64,000 bases of DNA from Isoetes taiwanensis (lineage: Eukaryota; Streptophyta; Lycopodiopsida; Isoetales; Isoetaceae). Of this stretch, positions 31,664 to 43,421 are shown piece after piece. The stretch's first letter is position 1. Each line of letters opens with the position of its first letter. The notes under the pieces were generated by a model. That model had not been told where the DNA came from. It did no database searches and worked only from the letters and a program-made list of their open reading frames with translations. Both the position numbers and the translations under genes were made by a program. The stretch spans positions 64,001 through 128,000 of the forward strand of contig JAJEKV010000088.1 in assembly GCA_021234155.1 (NCBI GenBank). The letters run 5' to 3'.

Positions 31664-34600
31664 AACATACTTTTGCACATTGTTCGTGGGGTGCGCTCGT
31701 CACCTGCGAAGAGGACGAGAGTGGCGTTGGCTGTTCGGAAGTTGGATCCAGATATTTTGTGCCTTCAGGAACATAAGTGCCACAGGGGGGACTCTCGGGC
31801 ATTGTTGGATATGTTTGGGCCGCAATATGCTGCTGCGGTTGCCATCTCTGGGGCCTCTAAGGGTGGGACTGCCATTGCGTGGAAGATGCATGTGCAGGTG
31901 ACTTTTACCATGGCCGATCATTGGGGCAGGTGGGTCATCATCAAGTGGCGCGAGGGTCCGCGCGAGTGGGGGATTGTGCATGTCTATGCCCACAACAGCG
32001 CGCGGCAGAGAGGGGCACTGTGGGCGTCGTTAAGACATAAGGTCGCATCTTTGGGGGCGGATGTGGCTTGGCTGTTGTTGGGCGACTTCAACATGGTCGA
32101 GTCCGTCCATGATAGGTGTGGCAGAGGAGCGGAAGTTGTGCAGGGTTTTGAGCGGCAGCAGTGGGCAATGTTGTTGGACTCCTTGCATCTGGCAGAGGCG
32201 GCGGGTGACTCTTCATTTACATGGTGTAATCAGTGGACGGGGGTCGGTCGGGCGTACGCCCAACACGATAGATGCTATGCTAATACCCTAGCAGCGGACC
32301 AGGCGCCTCAGCTCAGGCGGACGAACATTTTGTCTACTGCGGTCTCTGACCATTTTCCACAGTTAATCTCCCAGGGAGCGACTGCAGCCAGACCGAGCCG
32401 CACTGTGTTCAAGTTAAATACCGCCTACCTGAAGGATGCGGATTTCTCGTGGGGATGCCAACAGATTTGGTTTCGCACCTTTCGGGATAAGTTTGGGATG
32501 GCGGGAATGGTGCAGGCCTTGGCTGAGGTCAAGGCATTCGCCAAGTCGTGGGGCAGTCGGAGAGCGCGGCAAGAGAGGGAGGTGTTAGAGGCGTTGTATC
32601 GCGAATTGGAAGACCTTCGGTCTCAGCCGTCTGATGGGGTGCGGGAGAATGAGATTTTGCGCTACATTGCTGCAGATGAGTCCAGGAGGGCTGCTCAGGC
32701 GAGGGTGAAAGCAGGAATCACCTGGTTGCGGGAAGGGGACACTAACTCTCGTATGTTCTTCAGGGCTGCGAGACAGAAGAAGTATGCGGCCTCTATGTCA
32801 TCACTGGCATTGGCGGATGGTCGTATTCTGGATTCGCCAATGGACATCAAGCAGGCAACTTTCCATCACTTCTCTCAGTTTTTTCAGGAAAAGAAATATC
32901 CCTATACAGACGTGGTGGAGGAGATTGTTCTTAGTAAAGTGTCATGCAAGGTGTCAGAAGAGAGGAGGCAGATGTTGCAGCGCCCACTCACAAAGCAGGA
33001 GCTTGAGGAGGCTTGTCGTGCCTTGGCTCCTCATAAGTGCCCTGGTCTGGATGGCATTCCGGTCGAGTTCTTCCAGGAATATTGGGATTGGGTGGGGGAC
33101 TCGGTGCTGCAGACTTATCATGATCTGCTTCAGGCAGAAGCGTTGGACTATAGGCTCAACACGGGCTGCATCTCCTTGATTCCAAAGGTGAAGGAGCCCG
33201 CTGTCATTTCTGATTGGCGCCCCATCACCCTTCTGTCGGCAGTCTACAAAATTATTGCGAAGGCACTTTCGCTTAGACTGCAAGTTGTCTTGAAAGAGAC
33301 TATTAGTCCCATGCAGTCAGGCTTCATTCCGGGAAGGCAGATTCTCAGCAATGTAGCAGCGGCATTCGAGGGCATTCACTGGGCACGCAGAACAGGTCAG
33401 CAGATTGTGTACTTGAAGCTGGATTTCGCAAAGGCCTACGATAGTGTTCGATGGACATTCTTGAAAAGGATGATGTTAGCCTTTGGGTGTGGGGAGGCCT
33501 TTACAGCAGTGGCTATGAAGCTCTTAGTGTCCGCTAGAGCCACCCTCCTGTGTCATGGTGAGTCATCTCCGATATTTAGGGTGCGGCGCGGAGTTCGCCA
33601 GGGATGCCCTTTGGCGCCCTTCCTCTTCACTATTGTAGCGGAGGCCCTCTCGCAGTTGTTGACGTCCGCAGTGGAGGCGGGTGTGGTGGAGGGGCTGAGG
33701 ATGGCAGACGGATCGCAGCAGATTGGCAGTCAGTACGCTGATGATTCATTCCTCTTTCTGCAGGCTGATGAGGGGAATCTGTTAAACACGAAGGAGCTGC
33801 TGGATACGTTTTCCCTTGCTTCTGGCTGCCTCATGAATTGGACAAAGTGCTCGGCATTGTGGCCGGCAGCTGATCCCATGCCTGTGGTTGTGTCCCAGTT
33901 CCCATGGCGAACGCAGCCGCAGGGCACGTGCTCTAGGCTGTTGGGTATTCCATTCGGCATCGACATCTCAGCGTCAGCTGTGTGGGAGGACATTCTGGGG
34001 GGACTGCGTCGGCATCTCAATTGGTGGAAAGGGGGGAAGCTGTCCATGGCTGGCAGGGTCACGGTGGCGAAGTCCGTCCTATGCTCCACTCATGTTTACA
34101 TGGCCTCTATCATCCTGGCGCCGGAGAGCAAGGTGCAGGAGATCTCCTCTATGATTCGTAACTTCGTATGGGGAGGCAACGAGGAAGGGGCGGTCGTGAA
34201 GGTGGCCTGATGGAAGTGCGTGCGCCCCAAGGCTGTGGGTGGTCTCGGCTTCTTCGACCTTTCGCTGCATGGCAAGGTCCTCTTGTCTAAGTTTGTCTTT
34301 GCCATTCTTGAGGAGGCGCTCGACTCCCCGGGCATGGTCTTGCTTCACCAGTCACTGTCCCACTCGATAGTTTTCCACAAGCCGTCCGTGTCCGTGCAGC
34401 TCCCTTGGGCGCTGTTCGTGGATATCAGGCCATATGCTCAGGCCTCTCCATTTTTGAAGGGGCTCCTGCGAGCCTGGGAGCAGGTCCATCCACTGTTTGC
34501 GATTGACGCCACCAGGTGCATTCAGTTGGAGGCATCACCTTGGTGGATCCCGCTTGGACCACGCGCACCCGTGGTTCTGGCAGCCTCCGTCGATCCCCGA

Positions 34601-35571
34601 GTCCAGCGTAGATGGACGCAGTGCAGGGTGTTGACGGTAGCGGACTGGTATATGGACGGGCAGCTAGCGCCCTGGCAACTTTTTCGCCACAGATTTCGGC
34701 TTCACGAACGGGATTGTGCTATCTGGGCGCGGGTGGCTAATGCTCTACCGCTGCACCCTCCGCAGGTATCGGGACGAGTGTGGAAGTGTCACCCGAAAGT
34801 AGATCCCTCAAATTTTGTGAAATCCTGTTATGGGCTCTTGGCGATTCAAGATGAGCTGCCTCCTTCGGATGGGTGGAGTCTTCAGGTGCCTGGGGATGAT
34901 TGGGCCTATATTTGGAGATGGGTGTGGAACCCTATCTCGCCTCCCAATATTCGGGTATTGCTGTGGCAGATTGTGCACCGTTCTCTGAGGGTGAACACAT
35001 GGGTCCACAGGATCAACCCGCGGATTAGCGACTTGTGCCCTATGTGTGGTGCCGGTGTGGAGACCCTGGAACACTGCATGTTTCTCTGTTCAGATCTCCG
35101 GCCGGCATGGCAGTGGGTCCAGCGCCTCTTTCATACCTCGCTCCGTAGTCAAGAGGTTCTTTTGGGGGTGTACCCTAACAGGTGGTCCCAGCTTCAGAGT
35201 CTGGCCTTTCATCTGTGTAAAGCATGGTTGTTGTGGCTCATTTGGAAGCGACGACGCATGAAGGTGTTCAGGAACGCAGAGATGCAGCCTGAGGCGTTGA
35301 TTCCGCAGCTGAGGTACAAACTATATCTTTCTTTCTTGGCGTCCCCTCGGAAAGAACAGTTCAAGGCAGCGGTCTGGGAAAGAACCCTCCACATTGTAGA
35401 CACTCTGGGCAGATTTGTGGCATGAGTCGTAGATAGGTACACATGGTAGGTGGGTGCTCGCCCGGGTGTGGGCGGGAGTACCCTAATATCGCTCGTCTTG
35501 TATTTACTCTGGTTTAATATTAGTTAATGTGATCCTTCAAAAAAAAAAAAAAACATACTTTTGCACATTGT
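31664..35571 (+). mobile_element. 5'-truncated LINE (non-LTR retrotransposon) with target duplications
   Basis: The 20-bp string 'aacatacttttgcacattgt' occurs at 31664-31683 and again at 35552-35571. Between them lies a LINE that ends in a 15-A tail (35539-35553, its last bases shared with the duplication). The 5' end is truncated just before or at the start of the endonuclease domain: the family's usual opening (L-WN-RG) is cut to VRG, and no ORF1 is present. Identical duplications and an almost open frame suggest a young insertion. Confidence 0.95.
31684..35425 (+). pseudogene. LINE ORF2: endonuclease, reverse transcriptase, zf-RVT
   Basis: A continuous frame of about 1247 codons interrupted once, by TGA at 34208-34210 (probably from TGG, since the family has Trp here before the PK--GGLG motif). 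The AP-endonuclease shows LDPDILCLQEHK, WLLLGDFNMVE and VSDHFP. RT shows CPGLDGIPVEFF, WRPITLLSAVYKII, MQSGFIPGRQI, LDFAKAYDSVRW, RRGVRQGCPLAPFLF and catalytic YADD (33734-33745). The C-terminus has a zf-RVT CCHC domain: CPMCG (from 35036), then LEHCMFLC, then a WLIWKRR motif. I see no RNase H. The ATG at 31652 lies in flanking host DNA, so the apparent start is a fusion with the flank. The protein would nick target DNA and prime reverse transcription on it. Confidence 0.95.
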
Positions 35572-37039
35572 GGAATATAATTTAAACAAGGAATTTGAAG
35601 CGCTCGAATGATAGCCTTCGTTTTTCTTTTTGCAGAAGAGCAAGCTGTGATATGCTCATTGACAATAGAGACAAGCATGCAAGTGTGTACCATATTGTAA
35701 TCTGCAACTTGCTACAGTTTCTCGAGTTATTTAAGTCTATTTAATAACAAGTCTATTTGTACGTATGTAGAAAAGTAGCCACATTCATCGCAATTGTAGG
35801 TTTAGAGGTCTCCATTCGCACCTCTACTTTATGCAACTTACTACATTTCTGACTCCAGTTCCTTCTTTAACAGTTTGTAAAAAGGGCCCGCCATGCAAGT
35901 AAATCATGGGTGCTTAGCCAAGCACCCCCCAAAGAAATATGTAGTGGTTCCATAAAAAGGTCCCCTGCTTTTCAGAATCCTTAAAGACGTGCTTTCCCAA
36001 TAAGATGCTGTACTAATATGCATTCTGATATCATCCTGGAGAAATCAAAATTCGCCTTCACAACCTTATTGTTTAGAAAATCTTAGAGATGCTGCTTTAA
36101 TTTTCCAATGCAACCATAGCTTATAATAGCATTGCCATTTTCTTGCAAGAAAAACAATAAAAAGCTGTAGATAGGAATCTTGTATGTCGTTGCGAAATAG
36201 ACAAATGTGAATCTCCATTGACTGGCTACTGCATGCATCTCAACCTCAGCTATTCATCTTTCAGAGATTCTGACAGGAAAATATGTTGCCTACAAAATGA
36301 CAATGCAAGAGCATGGTATAAAAGACAAACAAAATAGAAAATCAAACCAATCAAACTGGTGGGGCATCCAGATATCATCAAGGAATTCGAATCGAGCCTT
36401 CTGCACAAACAGCAAAATCAACAAGTTTGAGACGAAAAAAATAGAGGAAGATGAAAGAAAGCTTTTTATAGATCTATCACGGGCCCTTCTATCGCCAGCA
36501 CTAGAAATCCAACATCGCCGTACCTTCTTTACCGCCAGTCTACAAGATCTTCTGTATGCCGCAACAGGAAAGGATAGGGTTTCAAGAACTTAGGGTTCGA
36601 TGGGTTTGCCTACGTGTCACTCTTGGACAAACGCATCTAACAAGAATAATTACTAAAGCATCTGTCTAAAATGTCAACAATATAATACCATAGACTAAAA
36701 AATAACGTAACATGCAAATGCAAGCCATTTTTTGGTCAACAAAAAAAACAAGAAAATATAAGGTAACCTATGCCATTAGAAGGTTTTTGGAAGAAACCTG
36801 GCGGTTCTGCCATACGTGGCCTTCGTTACCTCCCAATTTGAAAATGGAGCTCGTACAATATATATTTTTTTTATTGCTTTCAAATTTAAAGTTACGTGAG
36901 AAGAAACAAATTGTAGTAGTGGAGTTGGCAAAACATGACCTCCTCAAATTACAAAACATTTGGAGAGGGATGCTATTCTATAATTGAGAAGGTCTAGATG
37001 CTTAATATATCATTTACATCATTATATTATTAAAGGAAC
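35572..37039. other. No recognisable gene
   Basis: AT-rich DNA with short frames only (up to 98 codons near 36297-36593), none with a recognised motif. Confidence 0.5.
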
Positions 37040-37079
37040 TAGAGAATAGCAGCAACTACAATAGATATTATGCATGATA

Positions 37080-37500
37080 GTTGTTCTGACGAATATAGAA
37101 ATATAGTCAGTATAATCGTCACAAAATTAGTCAGTGTAATCATCAACTTGTAAGTTAGCTAATTAGTCAGATGTTTAGTCAGACATATCGTCAGACGGTT
37201 AGTCAAATTATTAGTCAAACTATTAGTCAGTAAACTAGTCAGAGATGATTCGTCCGACTACTCGTCACCTCATTAGTCAGATTATTAGACAACTAAATAG
37301 TCAAGTTAAATGTCAATGTAAAAGTCAGGCAATACGTCAGATGGTTATTCGTCAGTTTATTGTTCAGATTTTCCGTCAGATCTAAACGTCAGTTCATTAG
37401 TCAGATGAAACGTCACATTACTAGTCAAATATGCATTTGACAAACTGTTTTGGACCCTCTGACGATTTTTTTGACGTTTAGTAGTCATTCTCTTGTAATG
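37080..37500 (-). repeat. GTCA-rich subterminal repeats ending in a CACTA-like terminus
   Basis: Between 37080 and 37440 the word 'gtcag', 'gtcaa' or 'cgtcag' recurs more than twenty times at spacings of roughly 10-20 bp. The right edge, read on the minus strand from 37500, begins CATTACAAGAGAATGACTA. CACTA (En/Spm) elements begin CACTACAAGAAA and carry short GACG/GTCA subterminal repeats, so this looks like one end of such an element extending to the left. I could not find the opposite end. Confidence 0.5.
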
Positions 37501-37543
37501 ATGCATTTTGGATATGAACCAAGGTACATCGCAGGGGATCCTT

Positions 37544-40131
37544 GACATTGGGCTGCAATATTGCACAGAGATGGTTTCCAGGCTGCATCAACAAAAATTC
37601 GTTCGGTTGAAGCCTACACTCTGGTAATCCTTAATGGAGATCCGTCGCTGCCCGAGTCAGAGGCATTTCTTCTTCCGCTTATGTACATTCCATCGGAGCA
37701 AGTTCCAGAACAAGGACCAGATGTGTTTGACGAGTTCGAAGACATTGTAGTGAGAATGATTGACCGTCTCTTTTGCCATGGAACAGAAGTGGACTATGCA
37801 GTTGATGTCCCTGATTTTGAGGGCGTGAAGTTTAATCGGCGTTTCATCCACAGGATCTCCTTCTTTGGTTTTATGGGTGATCATATTGCACACTGTGCAA
37901 TCAGCAAAACTTCTCAAGGTTTTTGTTTAGTGTAATGAAACTTCTTTTGTGTATTGCATTTACTCGAGAATTTGTCTAGGCTGCGTAGAACCAGATTGTT
38001 CCTTACACTTCAAATTGTCTTTAGGTGGCCTGAACCCTTGTCGTTACTGCCATGTTCGCACGGAAGGCATTTATAAGGACCTGCACAAGAAATCGAGATT
38101 TCCAGATGAACCAAAGACGATGGATTTCATTCTCAAGTCGATTGAGAAGTACAAAAGGAACAAATCAACTTTCAGGGAGCATAGAGTGAAAGGGAAGTCC
38201 ACATTGATACGATTGCATCATTCGCAAGGGCACGATCTCACTGCGCATCACCCTATAGACACAATGCACACAGTCGCACTTGGTAACGGCGCATCAAAGA
38301 CTTAAAGTTCATCATTAAATGCTTTGCACTCCATTACCAAACTGGGACTGTTGTCTTTTTCGCAGGTGTGGCTAAAGACACTAATGAAGGAACCTTTAGG
38401 TTGCTGGAGGTAAAAGATGGAGACACTTCTAAACGTAAGGAAGTTGAGAGGCGTATAGTGGAGATCAAACAGAAACGCACACCATATTTACGCCATAGAA
38501 GATTTCCGTGCGAACCTTTTACACGCAGAGGGTTCTGGAAAGCAGATGAACATCAAAGTTTTGCTCAGTTTTATGCTGAATATGTTTTTAATGGACTTAT
38601 CTCGGAAGACAGAATGCAGCTACATCAACTACTGGCCGATTGCTGTCGTCTCATATATGACTATTCAAGGAACAGTGGCTGGTCCCAGGAAGCCCTCGAT
38701 TGTCTTGCTAATCTACAAGTCTCCTGGAGGATTATGAGCGAGTCATTTCTTGGAGAGAACTGCAAGGTCATTCATCATCTTTTTGGGTCTAGGCACATGA
38801 TTCAAGACATATGCAATTACGGTGGGCTGGATGGCACTTGGTGTTACAGGTATGCAACAACCTTCATCCATTAATGTTTGTGTTGCCCTCCGCTTAATCT
38901 TCGGCCTTTATATTACTTCTTTGCAGAATGGAGAGGCACTTTTCAAACACCAACAAAATACCTATGGAGCTCACATTCGCGAAATTTGCAAACAAACTTT
39001 TCTTCTCAGAGATTATGTTTGCTCGAATCCAAGACCGGACTGGTGTTCTACATCCACAACGGTGGGAAGATTTGCTCCACTCATCACTCCGAGGGAATTT
39101 GCAGACAGGTAAACTAACATCTTCTGCAACGTGTATCGTAGGCCAATGAGAAATATCAGGCTGCAAACAGCAATCAAGAATCTGACATAGTCTACGTCCA
39201 AATAGACTTTTTGTGTTATTCGTATCAAGCAGCTCAACATTCATAAATTGTTCTTATTGAATTGTCTTATATATTCACCAAACATGCAGGGTACATCGCC
39301 ACCCAAAACCAGAAGGAGGCCAAATTTCTGGCCAGCCAGGGCATTCCAGACAAGTGGCAAGGGATCATTACGGAGACTCCAATCCTATGCGGAAGAAGCC
39401 AAACCAGAGATGCCTCAAGTATGGAGCTATTAGCTGCCCGCGACTACGACTTGGAATTAACGTCTGAAGAGGTGTTAGTGTTCAGGCAGTGTCTCTCTCA
39501 TGGTACTCTCTTCCGGGTTGGGGATCACGTCGATGTTTCTTCAGATACAGATGTTCATGACTGGTACTGTCAATTGTTAAATTTTATTGTATTCAGCACA
39601 AGCACTGGTTCAGCTGTGTGTTTCACGGGGCTCTATCACAAAGTTTGTCTTCTTCAAGATAATAGTCTTGAGACGGATTGCACCTGAAAAGTGGTGTTGC
39701 AAGGAGTTGTTGCTTTGACTCCAGCCTGCATTAGGCCAGTCAACCATGTGCTTAGAGAAGTATGCATCCTAGCAGGCCCCAGAGGTAGCACAAATGTAGT
39801 GCTAGAGACCAGGACGCTTGAAGTCCCTTCTAGATTACTTTCTCCAGGTGGCATTGGCTATCCTCGACACTACCCATGCCAGGGGGATATCGTGAGGTTG
39901 CATCATTCCCGCGTTGATGAAGTTTGGATGGGTCAAATTGACACAGTTGACTACGAGGCACAGACGTTCATGATGACATGGATGAAGAGGTTGGATTGTG
40001 GTTGGGCGCTGCACTACAAAGAAAAACATGCACAGTCCTTTGGTTCAATCATGTGTGAAGTTCCCTGCCAGAAGTTGGATGTGACGGGTAATAATAGCTT
40101 CTTGTATGTTCCTGAATGTGATTTGAACTAG
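37544..40131 (+). pseudogene. tnp2-type (CACTA/EnSpm-like) transposase gene, five exons
   Basis: Exons about 37544-37918, 38025-38282, 38366-38849, 38927-39108 and 39290-40131. All four introns (77-181 bp) have GT...AG ends and join in frame. Motifs in order: YTLVILN, FMGDHIAHCAISK then GLNPCRYCHV (the GD...C--C region of Transposase_21), HPIDTMHTVALG (compare P-DPMH-LFLG in tnp2), CKVIHHLFGSRHMI, then a MERHFSNTNKIPM block (compare ER-LG--K). The product would cut and reinsert its element in the nucleus. A TGA at 37543-37545 lies upstream of exon 1 in its frame, and another TGA at 39685-39687 splits the last exon. The N-terminal part is not found. It starts right after a CACTA-like end, so either the 5' part was lost or a second element sits beside it. 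Confidence 0.75.
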
Positions 40132-42237
40132 CTGGTCTAGGGTCCAATTAGAATTCCGCTGGCTTGATCTGCACCGCACTCTTAAGCCTCCTTCTTCTTA
40201 TTTACATTAAGAGACTGAGTATGGTGAATTTTTGTGCGGGCAGCACAGAATGCCATTTTAACTATATATGGCTTCTAATATGCGGTAAGAACTCTTACTG
40301 TTCCTGTTTTTTTTTTAAGAATATCAGGTCATGTACACAGATATCCAAGTTAGATAGTGATAGTAAAGTGCTTTATGCACAACTTATTGGACAAGATAGA
40401 GTACCTATCATTAACATTTCAGTCTTGTAACAACCTAATTTACTGGTTGCAGTATTTCCAATAGGACTAAAACTGTGTTCAGAATCCTGTCAAAGAGACA
40501 TTATGAAAGTAGTTGGTTGGTATGTGTCTGCCATGAAGAATAGGCCTATAGATTCCAAAGTGTAGAAGCCACTTGCAGTAACTGTAGATTATGGTATTGT
40601 TGATTTGCAGTAGACAATCAGTGCCAGACATTTCTGTTCATAATTTTGAATGTTTGTATTTCGTTTTCCTGTCTTTCTTTTTATTTGTAAAATATGTTGT
40701 CAGCAGATGTGAACAGTGCATGTAGAATTCAGCAGAATTAAAAGCTGTAGAGATGTTTAGCATGATGCTGTGATGATCGGTGGGCATATGCTGAGCTTCG
40801 GAGCTAGTTTTTACCTAAGTCAACAAAGGAACAGTAAATTGGTCAATGCCTGCGAACAGTGCATGTGCTACAGTTTCGTCTATAAATATAAGTTGGGCGA
40901 TGTATTTCAAAACCTCTTACTTACCTTTCTCTTACCTTTGAAAATGCAACCTTGAGACGTAATACACAATATTTGCAAAATGTTGGCAAAACTATGTATA
41001 TAATAATAAAAAACCAACAAACATTCCAAGGACATGATCCTTCCCCCCCCCAAAAAAACCCCCTTGTCATTTAAGCATATTGACAACTTAGCATATATAA
41101 TTTTTTTAGCAATGGGATAAAGATGATAGGTAACTAGAAGCCTCTCGATGGATGTGTCTCCAGTATTAACGAGCCTCTAATGCAATTGTCTAACCTCTAG
41201 TAAATTCGAAAGCAATTTAAATAGGTTCTTTGAGGTAGATAAACTCTGTCTTTGAGGCATGGAGAAGTTAACGAATGCAAGTCTTTTTAACACCTTTATT
41301 TTCATGGCTAACAATGCAACGTTGAAGTAGTGCCAACGGGTAGAAACATGCATCCCAATTTCAAGAACTTGGGAACATCGTAGAGTAATATTTGCTCTAG
41401 AATTTGGGCTTGCAAAGCTTTATGAAGAACCTTGAACCTTTATGGAGGCAAAGCTTGAACTTAAGATGGAGTGATGTGGATGAGTAAAGTGAGCAATATG
41501 GGATAATATGGCTTGGGTCTATTTTCAAAAAAACATAGACAAATATGGTGCATGCTAAAGAAATTAAAATACAAAACAAGAACATATATGGCAAAATGGT
41601 TTGGGGTGTCACATATGAAAAATGGGGCAATACAAACATGGCGGTGTATTGGGAACCTAGGCAAAAAATGAAGGGCAATGGATGAAGATGGCAGTTAATG
41701 AAGGGAGGTCATGAAAATATGGCAATATAGTATACGGTCGCAAACATAGGACTTCAAAATAAGAAGAGTCAGTAACCGTTTGCCTAGTGTTGCCGCACAT
41801 AAGTAGCGGTTTCAAAAAATTTGTATGGGCCCTCATAGATTGGTCTACTAAAGATTGCATCCTATATTATGAAATTCACAACCAAAATTTAATGGAATGT
41901 TACGTGTTCTAAGCATTTTGAAGATAAAGACTTGCGCTTGGTCCATAAGCTGCCAATCTTTTCTGTCTTTTGTATCTCGGGGTTTCCACATCCTGCTAAT
42001 GCAAGACCGCGAAGACATATGCCTATTTTTTTCTCTGTTAGCTTACTTTGAAGGAGTAGAATGCTATTTCAATATTTTTCAATGACACATAGTGCAACAT
42101 GGAACTAAAAGAGCCCCTTATATCTAAACAAAACACTTAAATGCTTACATTATATTAAACTATTTTGAATTGCTCCATGAACATAAAGGGAATCTTGCGT
42201 TGAATTACACGAGGCGAAGTAATCTGTTGTCATTCCT

Positions 42238-42425
42238 CAGGTATCGTTAATTGTGGGGCTTTGGGAATCTCCGCCATCAAAGGTTCAAGTTTTTGGGTTG
42301 CCCCTAGAAAACCCTCGTTTATGTGGGTATGTGGGCATATCCAGGTATATGCTGGCATATGCCTAGCATATACTGGTGACTGCTAAAAACTGGCTGGTGC
42401 CTGTAAGTGTTAGGTCATCCTGCCC
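42238..42425 (+). repeat. Dispersed repeat, copy 2, with a part shared in inverted form at 62 kb
   Basis: The right part (42288-42425) resembles 27645-27790. The left part 'ggaatctccgccatcaaagg', preceded by 'atcgttaattgtggggcttt', reappears in reverse complement at about 62066-62140. The unit is therefore a patchwork of at least two repeat families. Confidence 0.7.
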
Positions 42426-43360
42426 ATTCCTTCGCACTTCAGACTCCGGCTTCGGCAGTTCGAGGTCCCCTGTTCGGTGCTCCGGTGCTTCGTGCATTTC
42501 CTGCCAGTGTTCTTCTTGGTAACGGCAAATAATTAGAGGAGTGTCTCTTTATAGTGGAAAGGATTTGGAAGGGGAGCAGATCCCTCTAATATGTGCCGGA
42601 GATGCTTTCAATAAACCCTTTTTTTTAGCCTCGTGAGTGCGCCCAATTCGTGGTTCAAGCGTAGATGTTGGCTATGGCGTAAGACCTTCAAAAAATATGC
42701 TTTTTGTAGCCTCGCGGAGTCTTGGGAATTCGGGTTCAAGCGAGAGATATTGGCTATGGCGAGAAGACCTTCGGAAAATATGCATGAGATATTCATGATT
42801 CGAGGATGATCTGTTCTTTGGACAAGAAACAATGGGCTCAGATCTCGACTTTTGCATTAAGCAAACTCGTGGATCGTGTCAAATATTCGTATATGGCGTC
42901 GAATTGGAAATCCGATCGGCTAGCAAATCATTTCTTCTATGCTTGATTAAAGATCGATTTCATGATATGAGTTGGTCGCATATAAATCCACATTCTTGGC
43001 ATTTTTAAGCTCACAATCTATCGAACGACGGAGATGGTTTATTGGCAATCTCTATTACAAGCTTTATCCAAAGAGAGCAACGGATTTCTTGCTATTTTTA
43101 AGATAACCATATCTATTTTTTATCTTGCCTTGCCAAACTTCTAATGGCGGATATTGCTTGCTAACTTTTTTTCTTCCTCTTAGCAAACAGGACACGCCTA
43201 TGACAAAAGGGCAAAAGTTTGCGAACCAAGTGATCAAGCATTTGTCCAAATTGAGCGACCCCCACATGCAAAAGGTTATTACTCATTATTTCATCTTTTC
43301 GAATCTTTTTACGGTCATTATTGGACTGATTAAAGCATGCAAAATCAATGGATTATGGTC

Positions 43361-43421
43361 AAACAACACCCCTTTCCATTACTCGGTTCTAAAACAACAC
43401 CCCTTTCCATTACTCGGTTCT
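43361..43421. repeat. 30-bp tandem duplication (period 31)
   Basis: 'aaacaacacccctttccatt' plus 'actcggttct' occurs twice in a row. Confidence 0.92.

Noticed and set aside
31652-31683. ATG at 31652 as the true start of LINE ORF2
   Set aside because: It lies partly in flanking DNA and overlaps the target duplication at 31664-31683; the element begins after it.
37357-37566. 69-codon minus frame near the GTCA array
   Set aside because: Product of the short repeats; no motif.
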